A stretch of 64,000 nucleotides of DNA from positions 310,001 to 374,000 of the forward strand of contig JADJBU010000002.1 in the NCBI GenBank assembly GCA_016703605.1. The letters are read 5' to 3'. Position numbers and translations under genes: made by a program. The notes beneath the pieces were generated by a model. It did no database searches. It saw nothing but the letters and a program-made list of their open reading frames with translations, and had not been told where the DNA came from. Every line of letters starts with the position of its first letter. Within the stretch, counting starts at the first letter, position 1. The DNA comes from Candidatus Villigracilis adiacens (GTDB lineage: Bacteria; Chloroflexota; Anaerolineae; Anaerolineales; Villigracilaceae). This document shows positions 43,531-51,234 of the stretch, piece by piece.

Positions 43531-43941
43531 ATGAGCGAACCCACACCCAAAATCGTCTTTAACCCCGAAGGCAACAGCACAGGCGATGCCTGTGTGCCGA
43601 ATATCAGCCCAGCCGAGCGCAAAAAACGCATGGACTTCGGCATTCTCCAGCTTGTGATCACATTTGGCATCCTCGCCGCCATGCTCTACTTCGGCGCGGA
43701 CAAGCTCTGGCGACTGCCGCTTTTCGCCATGTTCTCCTCCGGCGCCGTTTCCATCTTCCAAGCCCTCGACAAAACCTGAGTAGCCCTCGCCGCGCGTAGT
43801 GTACGCCGCACCTCAGATAAGTATGAACGGGTCAAAGACTCAGTCGAAGACGCCAAGATCAAACGCCAGGCAATGAAAGTCGTCGCCAAGGGAACTTTGG
43901 TCGGGTTGGGAATTACCCTGTTGATCATGTTGATACCCTAA
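43531..43941 (+). CDS. Small membrane protein gene with an in-frame TGA at codon 83
   Basis: Codons 1-82 encode MSEPTPKIVFNPEG and then a membrane segment, ending at TGA (43777-43779). In the same frame the next 53 codons stay open to TAA at 43939. They look protein-like (VALAARSVRRTSDKYERV, then EDAKIKRQAMKVV and a second hydrophobic segment LVGLGITLLIMLIP). A full protein would be 136 residues with two or three membrane segments. The TGA may be a nonsense mutation, a sequence error, or a read-through codon. The family is unknown. Confidence 0.55.
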
Positions 43942-43942
43942 C

Positions 43943-44004
43943 CATAGACAACAGACGATAGACCACGGACGATCTTTGTCAGTCTATGGTCAGTGGTCTA
44001 TCGT
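43943..44004. repeat. CCATAGAC-type interleaved palindromic repeat
   Basis: ACGATAGACCAC (43955-43966) and GTGGTCTATCGT (43993-44004) are perfect inverted copies, and CCATAGAC/GTCTATGG pairs interleave with them. Confidence 0.7.
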
Positions 44005-44019
44005 ACATCATCTCTAATG

Positions 44020-44050
44020 CGCTCTGCCCACAATGCAGAGCGTTTTTCTT
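44020..44050 (+). terminator. Rho-independent terminator upstream of surE
   Basis: CGCTCTG and CAGAGCG form a 7-bp stem with a 9-nt loop, followed by T5CTTT. Confidence 0.75.
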
Positions 44051-44066
44051 TGCCAACCGCATGGCG

Positions 44067-44103
44067 TATAATTCAATTACTAATCACCAATTACCAATTT
44101 CAA
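44067..44103 (+). promoter_or_regulatory. surE -10 box followed by a TAATTGG-type repeat in the leader
   Basis: TATAAT at 44067-44072 is followed by CAATTACTAATCACCAATTACC-like repeat sequence (44074-44101), which would lie in the surE 5' leader. Confidence 0.5.
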
Positions 44104-44124
44104 ACAAAATCGGAAAATTAAATC

Positions 44125-44889
44125 ATGCATATCCTAGTCACCAACGACGACGGCGTCACCGCCCCTGGGCTTCTTGCACTCGCGCAGGAAATGCGCAAAC
44201 TTGGCAAAGTGACCGTCTTTGCCCCCGATAAGAACTGGTCTGCATCGGGTCACGTCAAAACCATGGAACGTCCGTTGCGAGTCAAGGAAGTGACTCTCGC
44301 AGATGGCACCTCTGCGTTTGCTTCGGATGGCGCGCCTTCAGATTGCGTCGCTTTGCCATTGCTTGGACTGATCGAAGAACCGATTGACATCGTTGTCTCT
44401 GGCATCAATCCGAACGCGAATCTGGGACATGACGTCACCTACTCTGGCACCGTCACCGCCGCGATGGAAGCGGTCATTGCGGGCGTGCGCGGCGTCGCCG
44501 TTTCGTTGGATTCGCCCGAGAGACACAAAGGTCCACTCGACTACTCAACTGCCGCCGGAGTCGCGAGGCGCGTCGTCGAGCAGGTGATTGCTGATGGCTT
44601 GCCGGAAGGCGTCGTGGTTAACGTCAATGTTCCGTATCTGAAAGAATCCGAACTCAAGGGCTACATGATCACGAGGCAGGGACTTCGCGTCTACCGCGAC
44701 GCGCTCGATGTGCGCAGTGACCCGCGCGGCAAACCCTATTACTGGATCGGCGGCGAAGCCCCCACCGGCGTGGACGAACCCGGCACGGACTTCGGCGCAT
44801 TACGCGCGGGCATGGTTTCCATCACGCCGCTACAATTGGATTTGACTCATGTGAAGGCGATGGATGTCTTAAAGAAGTGGAGCTTCTAA
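44125..44889 (+). CDS. surE: 5'/3'-nucleotidase SurE
   Basis: SurE dephosphorylates nucleoside monophosphates and some polyphosphates with a divalent metal. The 254-residue protein begins HILVTNDDGVTAPGL with the metal-binding Asp pair. It has APDKNWSASGHVKTME, SGINPNANLGHDVTYSGTVTAAMEA and the usual C-terminal region. Length is normal. A short CxxC protein starts 2 nt after its stop and is probably cotranscribed. Confidence 0.95.
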   Translation: MHILVTNDDGVTAPGLLALAQEMRKLGKVTVFAPDKNWSASGHVKTMERPLRVKEVTLADGTSAFASDGAPSDCVALPLLGLIEEPIDIVVSGINPNANLGHDVTYSGTVTAAMEAVIAGVRGVAVSLDSPERHKGPLDYSTAAGVARRVVEQVIADGLPEGVVVNVNVPYLKESELKGYMITRQGLRVYRDALDVRSDPRGKPYYWIGGEAPTGVDEPGTDFGALRAGMVSITPLQLDLTHVKAMDVLKKWSF

Positions 44890-44891
44890 TA

Positions 44892-45173
44892 ATGGATTTC
44901 CTCAAAAAACTTTTCGCCCCTCGCCCTGCCTACAAAAAAGAATATTACACCTTTACCGTCAAATGCAAACGCTGCGGCGAGACCATCACCGGGCGCATCG
45001 ACATTGACAACGATCTGAGTGTCGAATACGAAGCTGGCGGCGACGTGTTCTATGCCCGCAAGGTATTGATGGGCGACAACAAATGCTTTCAGCGTGTGGA
45101 AGTGTGTTTCAAGTTCAATGCAGATCGCCAGGTGATCGAAAAAGAGATCATCGGTGGCGAGTTCGTCGAGTAA
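44892..45173 (+). CDS. Small CxxC protein of unknown function
   Basis: This 93-residue protein begins MDFLKKLF and contains CKRCG plus NKCFQRVEVCF, four cysteines that could bind zinc. Charged residues flank them. I do not recognise the family. It starts 2 nt after the surE stop, so it is in the same operon. Confidence 0.65.
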   Translation: MDFLKKLFAPRPAYKKEYYTFTVKCKRCGETITGRIDIDNDLSVEYEAGGDVFYARKVLMGDNKCFQRVEVCFKFNADRQVIEKEIIGGEFVE

Positions 45174-45203
45174 TCTCGAATCAGGAACTTTATCGGAATG
45201 CAT

Positions 45204-45263
45204 TTAACGCAAAGGCGCGAAGTCGCAAAGAAAACAAATTAAATCATGGCGTCTTTGCGTTAA
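45204..45263. repeat. AACGCAAAG-type dispersed hairpin
   Basis: TTAACGCAAAG and CTTTGCGTTAA are perfect 11-bp inverted arms around about 38 nt that contain further CGCAAAG-like units. Confidence 0.7.
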
Positions 45264-45324
45264 GAATTCTTGGCTGTCCGTTACGACAAAGAAGCAACTT
45301 GAGTTATTCAATTGTGAGGTATCC

Positions 45325-46017
45325 ATGAAACGACCATTCCCCCTTCTCCCCGCGCTCATCATCGCATTCTCCGTCATCGCCTGCGGACGCAGCATCCCGC
45401 AGGAGTCATCCTCCGGCACAGACGCGCCCGCCGCGCCCGCGCCTGTCGAAAAGACCCTCTCCACATTCAATCCCATCCCCGGCACCGATTACCTCATGGC
45501 AGGCATCGTCCCGGTCGAAGTTGCCCGCGACGGCAGCCTCAATCCCTTTGAGTGGATCAGCAACAGCGGTTATTCGAATTATTCCAGCTACCTCACCTAC
45601 AATTACGTTTTCCTCAACACGCAAACCGAAGCCTATAACCGCCTTCTGCCATCGAATGACTATGTCATCTATCAGACCGTCGGTTTTCCGCAAGCGGTCT
45701 ACGACCCGAACGACCCCGAAAAGCCCGCGCCCATCATCGAATTCTGGATCTTCAACATCGTCAAAGCCGATACCAACGGTGACACCTATTTTGACTATCG
45801 CGACAAACTCACCATCGGCATCTCCAATGTCAGCGGCAGCAACTACACGGAACTGATTCAAAACGTAGACGCGATTCAATCCCAATACTATAAAGACCCA
45901 TCCAACTTCTTCATCATCTACAACGTCAACGATAAAAACTTTATTGCAAAAATCAACCCCATCACGCGCGAAATCCTCTCCACCACCGAAATGGACCTCG
46001 GGGAAGATGTCAAATAA
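45325..46017 (+). CDS. Lipoprotein with EF-hand/dockerin-like calcium loop, unknown function
   Basis: The 230-residue protein has a signal peptide with the lipobox VIAC, then a Ser/Ala/Pro linker and a folded domain rich in Asn, Tyr and Ile. KADTNGDTYFDYRDK fits a DxNxDxxxD calcium-binding loop. No family is recognised. Its last codons overlap the start of the next membrane protein gene by 11 nt, so the genes are coupled. Confidence 0.75.
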   Translation: MKRPFPLLPALIIAFSVIACGRSIPQESSSGTDAPAAPAPVEKTLSTFNPIPGTDYLMAGIVPVEVARDGSLNPFEWISNSGYSNYSSYLTYNYVFLNTQTEAYNRLLPSNDYVIYQTVGFPQAVYDPNDPEKPAPIIEFWIFNIVKADTNGDTYFDYRDKLTIGISNVSGSNYTELIQNVDAIQSQYYKDPSNFFIIYNVNDKNFIAKINPITREILSTTEMDLGEDVK

Positions 46018-47545
46018 TCTTCAACGCGTCACCCTCATCGTCCTCATCCTGCTTGCCGCCTTGCTCATCACGCAGGCGGCATTCTCGCTTCAATGGCCTC
46101 TCGCGCACGACGAAGCCCCGCTCTTCTACGAAGCCCTCCTCATGCAAGGCGGGCAAACGCCCTACAAAGACTTCTTCGACTTTCAAATGCCCGGCAGTTA
46201 CCTCACCTACTACATCCTCGGCATCCTCAGCAACTTCGGTCCACTTCGCATCCGCATCCTCGACCTCATCTTCCTCGCCGCCATCTCAACCATCACCTAC
46301 TTCGCCATGCGACGCTTCGGTAAACTTACCGCCCTCGCCGCGCCGATCCTTTTCGCACTCAAATATCTCGAAGGCGGTCCCGCGCTCTCCCTGCAACGCG
46401 AATACCTCATCCTCATCTTCATTTCCCTTTCCATCTGGATCGGCGTGACCGAGTCCCAAACCTTCGTCAAACGCCTCAGCCTCGGACTCCTCTACGGACT
46501 CGCCGCCACCCTCAAACCTCACGCCGCGCTCGGACTCCTCCCCTTCCTGCTCTTTGACATTGCAAGCCTCGGACAACGCCGCGAGTTGACTCTGCCAACG
46601 CTTGCAAAGCAGATCATTCTCCCCACAGCCATCGGCTTCTCCATTCCCATTTCACTCATCGCTCTTTATCTTACGATTACCCATTCCCTATTCCCTTTAA
46701 TCGACATCATCCGCAACTACGTCCCTCTCTACACCCAGATCAACAGCGAGATGGCGATCACACCGTCAGCGGAGCGCATGGCTTACTTGTTAAACCAAGT
46801 CTGGGGTTTGGGTGGTCACGCTCTCTGGCTCATCCCCGCCACTTTCGGTATCTATCTGAATCAGAATCGTCAAACCTATCTACTAGCCAGCCTCGCCCTA
46901 ATCTACGCCCTCTACCCCGCGCTGACAGGACAATTCTTCCCCTATCACTACATCCCCTTCATCTACACCATCATCCTTATCGCCTCACTTTCACTATCAT
47001 CCAATTACCAATTACCAATTACCAACCCTTCGATGGCGCCATTGGCGCCACTCAGGGCAAGTCTCCAATCTCCAATCTCCCTCATCCTTCTAACCACCAT
47101 CCTCCTCACCGTCCGCCCCTCCCAAACCTTCCTCCGCCAACTCCAGGGCAAAGACATCGCCACATCCTCCGAACGTTCCGCCGAAATCGCGGACTTCCTC
47201 GCTGAAAACCTAGAACCCGGCGACCAAGTCCAACCGCTGGACTGGACCGGCGGCACGTTGCTTGCCATGCTCGAGACCCGCGCACCGATTGCCACCTCAT
47301 ACGTCTTTGATTTTTATTTCTACCACCACATATCCAACCCCTACATCCAATCCCTCCGCGCAGACTTTATGACTCAGTTACAAGAATCCAAACCGCGCTT
47401 CATCATCGAAGTCACCGCCATAGACAAGCCCTGGGTCACCGGCGAAGATACCAGCCGAGACTTCCCCGAACTGCGCAAGTTTCTGAACGAGAATTATTCC
47501 GTTACAATCGAACACGAAGATTACATCATCTACGAAATACGATAA
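46007..47545 (+). CDS. GT39/ArnT-like polytopic glycosyltransferase with repeat-derived segment
   Basis: From ATG 46007 the protein has 512 residues and many hydrophobic segments. The N-terminal HDEAPLFYEALLMQGGQTPYKDFFD carries the DE-type motif of the first extracytoplasmic loop of GT39/ArnT/PMT-like enzymes, which use polyprenyl-phosphate sugars. Residues about 331-360 (NYQLPITN...LQSPISL) come from a TAATTGG/CCAATCTCC repeat inserted in frame between membrane segments. The acceptor is unknown. An alternative start at 45944 lies inside the lipoprotein gene and is rejected. Confidence 0.78.
   Translation: MSNNLQRVTLIVLILLAALLITQAAFSLQWPLAHDEAPLFYEALLMQGGQTPYKDFFDFQMPGSYLTYYILGILSNFGPLRIRILDLIFLAAISTITYFAMRRFGKLTALAAPILFALKYLEGGPALSLQREYLILIFISLSIWIGVTESQTFVKRLSLGLLYGLAATLKPHAALGLLPFLLFDIASLGQRRELTLPTLAKQIILPTAIGFSIPISLIALYLTITHSLFPLIDIIRNYVPLYTQINSEMAITPSAERMAYLLNQVWGLGGHALWLIPATFGIYLNQNRQTYLLASLALIYALYPALTGQFFPYHYIPFIYTIILIASLSLSSNYQLPITNPSMAPLAPLRASLQSPISLILLTTILLTVRPSQTFLRQLQGKDIATSSERSAEIADFLAENLEPGDQVQPLDWTGGTLLAMLETRAPIATSYVFDFYFYHHISNPYIQSLRADFMTQLQESKPRFIIEVTAIDKPWVTGEDTSRDFPELRKFLNENYSVTIEHEDYIIYEIR
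46997..47085. repeat. TAATTGG/CCAATCTCC repeat inside a coding region
   Basis: CCAATTACCAATTACC-type units, a TTCGATGGCGCCATTGGCGCC hairpin-like centre and TCCAATCTCCAATCTCC lie within the membrane glycosyltransferase gene and keep its frame open. Confidence 0.7.
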
Positions 47546-47546
47546 A

Positions 47547-47598
47547 GTACCGCAATATTCATATTGCGGCGTCCATCGCGAGATAAATCTCACGCTAC
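47547..47598. repeat. Two-hairpin dispersed repeat, copy B
   Basis: GTACC, hairpin GCAATAT-tc-ATATTGC (47552-47567) and GAGATAAATCTC (47580-47591) match copy A at 4452-4504 with compensating stem changes. It ends 3 nt before the next start codon and would form that gene's 5' leader. Confidence 0.75.
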
Positions 47599-47601
47599 TC
47601 C

Positions 47602-49137
47602 ATGAAACGCCTCTCCATCCTCTACCTCACCCTCCCCTTCCTTCTCTTCCTCTTCGGCTGGGTTCGCCTCACCATAGCCATTCCCCTTGCCCTCATTATT
47701 CTTTCCACCCTCTGGCAACTTCTAAAACAACCATTTCCTATTCACAATTCACTATTCACTAAAAACTGGTCACTGCCCACTGTTTACTGGCTACTGCTCA
47801 CTGTCCTCTGGCTCCTGCTCTCCGGCATCGGCGGCTACGCCTTCCAAAACTGGGACCATAACTGGCGCAACGTCGTCCTCCGCGATTTGATGAACTTCGA
47901 TTGGCCCGTCACCTACGCCCAGCCCGAAAGCGGACCGGTCAAGATGCTCGTCTACTACGTCGGTTTTTGGCTGCCTTCGGCTCTGATCGCAAAATTCACC
48001 AACTGGCAAGTTGCCAACTTTGCCCTCTTCATCTGGTCACTCCTCGGCGTGTTACTCGTTACTCATCAACTCGCTTCTGCACTAAAAACCTCCACCCTCA
48101 AAGCCACCGCCCTCCTCATCCTATTCAGCGGACTCGACGCCCTTGGCGTTTTGCTCTTCCCCAACGACTACCCCACCCTCCTTCCCCCCATCACCCACCT
48201 CGAAACCTGGGCAGGGAATTTACAATATTCATCGTTCACGACGCAATTGTTTTGGGTGTTCAATCAAGCCATTCCGGCATGGTTGTGTATCGCAATGATT
48301 GTCACCCTGAGCGATAGCGAAGGGTCTCTACCTCTATCCAAAGAGACTCTTCGCTCCGCTCAGAATGACAAAAGGGCACAACTCTTTCTCCTCTGGTCCC
48401 TCTGCTTCTTCTTCGCCCCCCTCGCCTCGCTGGGACTCCTCCCCTACGTCCTCATCGAACTCATCAAAAGCACCGACTTCAAATCTCCCCTCAAAAATCT
48501 CAACCCAACCATCATCCTCTCCGCCCTCATCATCCTTCTTCTTTCATCTTTCTTCTTCACCTCCAACACCGCCGCCCAATCCCGCGGATTCCAATCCCTT
48601 CCGCTCGATAAATTTCTCGCCTTCTTCCTGCTCGAAGGCGGACTCCTCTGGCTCATCCTCGCCCCCTCCAAGTACAAAGACCCGCGCTGGATCGTCACCG
48701 GCATCCTTCTCGCCCTCATCCCCTTCATCCACCTCGGCAGCGACCGCGACTTCGTCATGCGCGCCTCCATCGCCCCTCTCTTCTACCTCATGCTCCTGAC
48801 CGGCGAAACCATCTTCAACAAATCCACCCCGCGCTTATTACTGATCACTGTTTACTGTTTACTGCTCTTAGGCTCCCTCACCCCCATCTACGAAATGAAC
48901 CGCTCAATCTATCGCACTTACGATTATTATTTCATCCAAGCGGATGATTGCGGCTGTGACTTTTCCAGCGACCCGATCACCCGCCTCGCTCCGCCAACCG
49001 CACCTGAATTGGAACACCCGGGCATTCTCACCGCCGATGCCTTGCCCACCCTCAAATTCATGACCGATGAACTCTCACAAAACTTCATCGCCAATGTCCG
49101 GCAAACATTTTTCTATAAATATCTATCGAAGCGTTAA
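47602..49137 (+). CDS. Polytopic membrane protein with several repeat-derived segments
   Basis: The 511-residue protein has about ten to twelve hydrophobic segments and no recognised catalytic motif. It may be a glycosyltransferase-like partner of the preceding gene. Three stretches are encoded by repeats: residues about 50-73 by CACTG-type sequence, about 233-257 (VTLSDSEGSLPLSKETLRS) by a CTGAGCGAAGCGAAGG-type palindrome between membrane helices, and about 412-424 by another CACTG-type unit. The frame stays open throughout. The C-terminal soluble part has ADDCGCDFSSDP. Confidence 0.7.
   Translation: MKRLSILYLTLPFLLFLFGWVRLTIAIPLALIILSTLWQLLKQPFPIHNSLFTKNWSLPTVYWLLLTVLWLLLSGIGGYAFQNWDHNWRNVVLRDLMNFDWPVTYAQPESGPVKMLVYYVGFWLPSALIAKFTNWQVANFALFIWSLLGVLLVTHQLASALKTSTLKATALLILFSGLDALGVLLFPNDYPTLLPPITHLETWAGNLQYSSFTTQLFWVFNQAIPAWLCIAMIVTLSDSEGSLPLSKETLRSAQNDKRAQLFLLWSLCFFFAPLASLGLLPYVLIELIKSTDFKSPLKNLNPTIILSALIILLLSSFFFTSNTAAQSRGFQSLPLDKFLAFFLLEGGLLWLILAPSKYKDPRWIVTGILLALIPFIHLGSDRDFVMRASIAPLFYLMLLTGETIFNKSTPRLLLITVYCLLLLGSLTPIYEMNRSIYRTYDYYFIQADDCGCDFSSDPITRLAPPTAPELEHPGILTADALPTLKFMTDELSQNFIANVRQTFFYKYLSKR
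48299..48371. repeat. 73-nt CCTGAGCG-type palindrome in frame within a membrane protein gene
   Basis: The left end TTGTCACCCTGAGCGATAGC and the reverse complement of the right end agree at about 27 of 31 positions. The same family occurs at 52347-52424. Confidence 0.8.
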
Positions 49138-49183
49138 GACTTTCGACTTTCAACCTGCAACCTTCGACAAACAAGGAATCCCC

Positions 49184-49543
49184 ATGCCCGAACTCCCCAC
49201 CCTCCCAGACCCACAAGCCTTCTACGCTCAAGTATGGACCATCGTCGCCCGCATCCCGCGCGGAAAGGTCGCTTCGTATGGGCAGATCGCCAGGATGCTG
49301 CCTCCGCCCGCCGGTGTGGATGAAGCCACCTACGCCGAGTTCGGCGCATTGTGGGTCAGCAACGCCGTCGCCGCCAGCCCGAATGAGATTCCGTGGCAGC
49401 GTGTGGTCAACTCCAAGGGGCAGATCACAGAACGGGACGGGTTTGAGGCGAAGCGTCATCAACTCATGCTGTATGATGAGGGCGTTCCATTCAACCCGCG
49501 TGGGCGCATTGACATGCGTAAATACGGCTGGGATGGAAAATAA
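49184..49543 (+). CDS. Alkyltransferase-like (ATL) DNA-binding protein, copy 1
   Basis: The 119-residue protein matches the DNA-binding domain of O6-alkylguanine-DNA alkyltransferase: IPRGKVASYGQIARML and NEIPWQRVVNSKG. The catalytic PCHR is replaced by PWQR, so it lacks the acceptor cysteine, as in ATL proteins, which flag bulky alkyl lesions for nucleotide excision repair. Start ATG 49184 follows AAGGAATCCCC; a longer upstream frame overlaps the membrane protein gene. A paralogue follows at 49793. Confidence 0.9.
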   Translation: MPELPTLPDPQAFYAQVWTIVARIPRGKVASYGQIARMLPPPAGVDEATYAEFGALWVSNAVAASPNEIPWQRVVNSKGQITERDGFEAKRHQLMLYDEGVPFNPRGRIDMRKYGWDGK

Positions 49544-49598
49544 ATTAAAGCAATGTTTCAAAACGGCAAACAGCGCTTAAAATAGAAAGTGGAAAGTC

Positions 49599-49729
49599 GT
49601 AACTGCTCAGCCAATTCACTACCTTGCCTTGTCATTTCGAGTGACGCGAGGCGCCACGAGAAATCTTTCTCAATAGTACGTAGATTTCTCCTCGCTGGCG
49701 CTCGTCGAAATGACAGGCTGAGTAGTTAC
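49599..49729. mobile_element. 131-bp MITE-like element with 8-bp target duplication between the ATL genes
   Basis: Ends GTAACTGCTCAGCC and GGCTGAGTAGTTAC are inverted copies with one mismatch. GGAAAGTC lies directly outside both ends (49591-49598 and 49730-49737). The interior is a long imperfect palindrome with TGTCATTTCGA and GAGAAATC units. The flanks read as a split AAAGTGGAAAGT/ACTTTCCACT repeat. The GTAA terminus and 8-bp duplication would suit an IS66-type transposase. Confidence 0.8.
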
Positions 49730-49792
49730 GGAAAGTCTTCCCTACTTTCCACTCACCGCTTTCCAATCCTCATTCATCATTCTAAATTCCTC

Positions 49793-50179
49793 ATGTCCTT
49801 CTCCTCCCCTCCCAACCAACAAGCCTATTACGAACAAGTCTGGGCAATTACACGCTTAATTCCGCGCGGCAAAGTGGCCACCTACGGTCAGATCGCCAAA
49901 ATGATTCCACCACCCAATGGTGTTGAGATCGAAGCCTATGCCGCGTTCGCCCCGCGTTGGGTGGGCGGCGCGATGGCAAACTGTCCCGACGATGTGCCGT
50001 GGCAGCGCGTGATCAACTCGCAGGGCAAGATCAGTGAACGCCCCGGGGCGGAGAGGCAGCGTCCGCTGCTCGAGGCGGAAGGAGTCATCTTCGACGCCAA
50101 AGGCAAATTGGACCTGAAAAAATTCGGCTGGAGCGGAAAAAATGAAGACAATATTCCAAAACAAGCGGCAATGTTCTGA
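49793..50179 (+). CDS. Alkyltransferase-like (ATL) DNA-binding protein, copy 2
   Basis: The 128-residue protein is a paralogue of copy 1, with IPRGKVATYGQIAKMIPPPNGVE and DDVPWQRVINSQGKISER, again PWQR instead of PCHR. The two share the same length and ending (KKFGWSGK against RKYGWDGK), which indicates tandem duplication followed by divergence. The MITE lies between them. The function is presumably non-enzymatic recognition of alkylated guanine. Confidence 0.88.
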   Translation: MSFSSPPNQQAYYEQVWAITRLIPRGKVATYGQIAKMIPPPNGVEIEAYAAFAPRWVGGAMANCPDDVPWQRVINSQGKISERPGAERQRPLLEAEGVIFDAKGKLDLKKFGWSGKNEDNIPKQAAMF

Positions 50180-50261
50180 CATGTGACTCAAGGCTTGCGG
50201 CTCTCATCTCCAATGATGATTGGACGGTTTTCGCTCAAGACAAGCCCCGATTTGAAAATGG

Positions 50262-50267
50262 TAGAAT
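50262..50267 (+). promoter_or_regulatory. Extended -10 box deciding the start of the lipoprotein gene
   Basis: TGGTAGAAT ends 7 nt before ATG 50275 and overlaps two earlier in-frame ATGs (50266, 50269), so 50275 is the likely start of a leaderless mRNA. Confidence 0.5.
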
Positions 50268-50274
50268 GATGTTG

Positions 50275-50889
50275 ATGTTTCATTCTGCCAATTCATTGAA
50301 AACATCCCGTGTTCTTATGGCAGGGATTTTTCTTTTCATCGCGCTGGCATGTTCCCGTCTTGGCAACACACCCGCGCCCGCACCCGAGCCGGAATCATTC
50401 GGCTATTGCGGGGCGCGGCTGACACGCCTATGCATCGTCTCCTTTGGGCGCGATGTCTTCGGCGACACGGTCGTGAATCTATTTGTGCCGCGCAGGACAT
50501 ACCCCGCCTTCCATTTGAACATCGTCAGAAAATCAGGCGCGGATATCTATGAATGTATCTGGAGCGGGGTCGACGAAACCAGCGTGTATTGCACAGGCAA
50601 AGCCTTAAACCTCGACGAAGGGATCGAGATTCAATTACTTGCAAAACTTGACAACCGCCTGCTGGCCCGCGGAACATTTACCGTGAATGCATTTCTTGTC
50701 ACAACGCCGGTTGCGGATGACGCTGAAACGCCCGCCGAAGAAGATGGCTTTGGTTCTACGGAGGGCGGCATCCAAACGGCAGACCCGGACTCTCAACAAG
50801 AAACTGAAGAACCCACATCCACGCCCGGACCTGCGGACAAAAACAGACCCACCGCCACCCCCCGGGACTCCTACCCCAATTACCCATAA
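50275..50889 (+). CDS. Lipoprotein of unknown function
   Basis: The 204-residue protein has an N-terminal signal with lipobox IALAC, a compact middle domain with four cysteines (YCGARLTRLC, ECIW, YCTG) that may form disulfides, and a disordered acidic tail rich in Glu, Thr and Pro. No family is recognised. It would be anchored on the outer side of the cytoplasmic membrane. Confidence 0.7.
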   Translation: MFHSANSLKTSRVLMAGIFLFIALACSRLGNTPAPAPEPESFGYCGARLTRLCIVSFGRDVFGDTVVNLFVPRRTYPAFHLNIVRKSGADIYECIWSGVDETSVYCTGKALNLDEGIEIQLLAKLDNRLLARGTFTVNAFLVTTPVADDAETPAEEDGFGSTEGGIQTADPDSQQETEEPTSTPGPADKNRPTATPRDSYPNYP

Positions 50890-51234
50890 ATGAATCCCGG
50901 CAGGATGGTCTCTGCGCGCCGGAGGAAAATACAAGACTCATGCGCAGTCCAGGCGTAAAAACAAAACGCGAATTTGTCGCGGGGCTTGTTATCTTCGCGT
51001 CATTCGCGTTAGAGAGCGTTTCTTAAGTCCGTGAAAGGTGTGCAAAAGAGCCTCAGCCACAGAGAACACCGAGTTCACTGAGATTTTAACCTTAAGAATT
51101 CGCCTGCCCTGTCAGAGGTTGCGCATTTTTTGCAGATAAGGCGGAAACAATTTATACCCGCGTTCCCCCCGCAAGCCGGCGCCGCGAACGGCGGCTTTGA
51201 ACCCAACCATGCGCTGAACGCCAATGGAGCGAGA
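50890..51234. other. 345-nt intergenic region between convergent genes
   Basis: It contains copy B of the 75-nt repeat and, near 51176-51192, a GC-rich inverted segment (GCCGGCGCCGCGAACGGC). No supported gene is seen; a 72-codon minus-strand frame here overlaps the epimerase gene and looks spurious. Confidence 0.65.
51014..51087. repeat. 75-nt dispersed repeat, copy B
   Basis: It matches 9196-9270 over its full length with a few substitutions and one or two single-base gaps. Confidence 0.8.

Noticed and set aside
43777..43820. Selenocysteine insertion at the in-frame TGA
   Set aside because: The hairpin after the TGA is weak and bulged, the residue context is not a redox motif, and no selenocysteine genes are in the window. 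Mutation or error is simpler.
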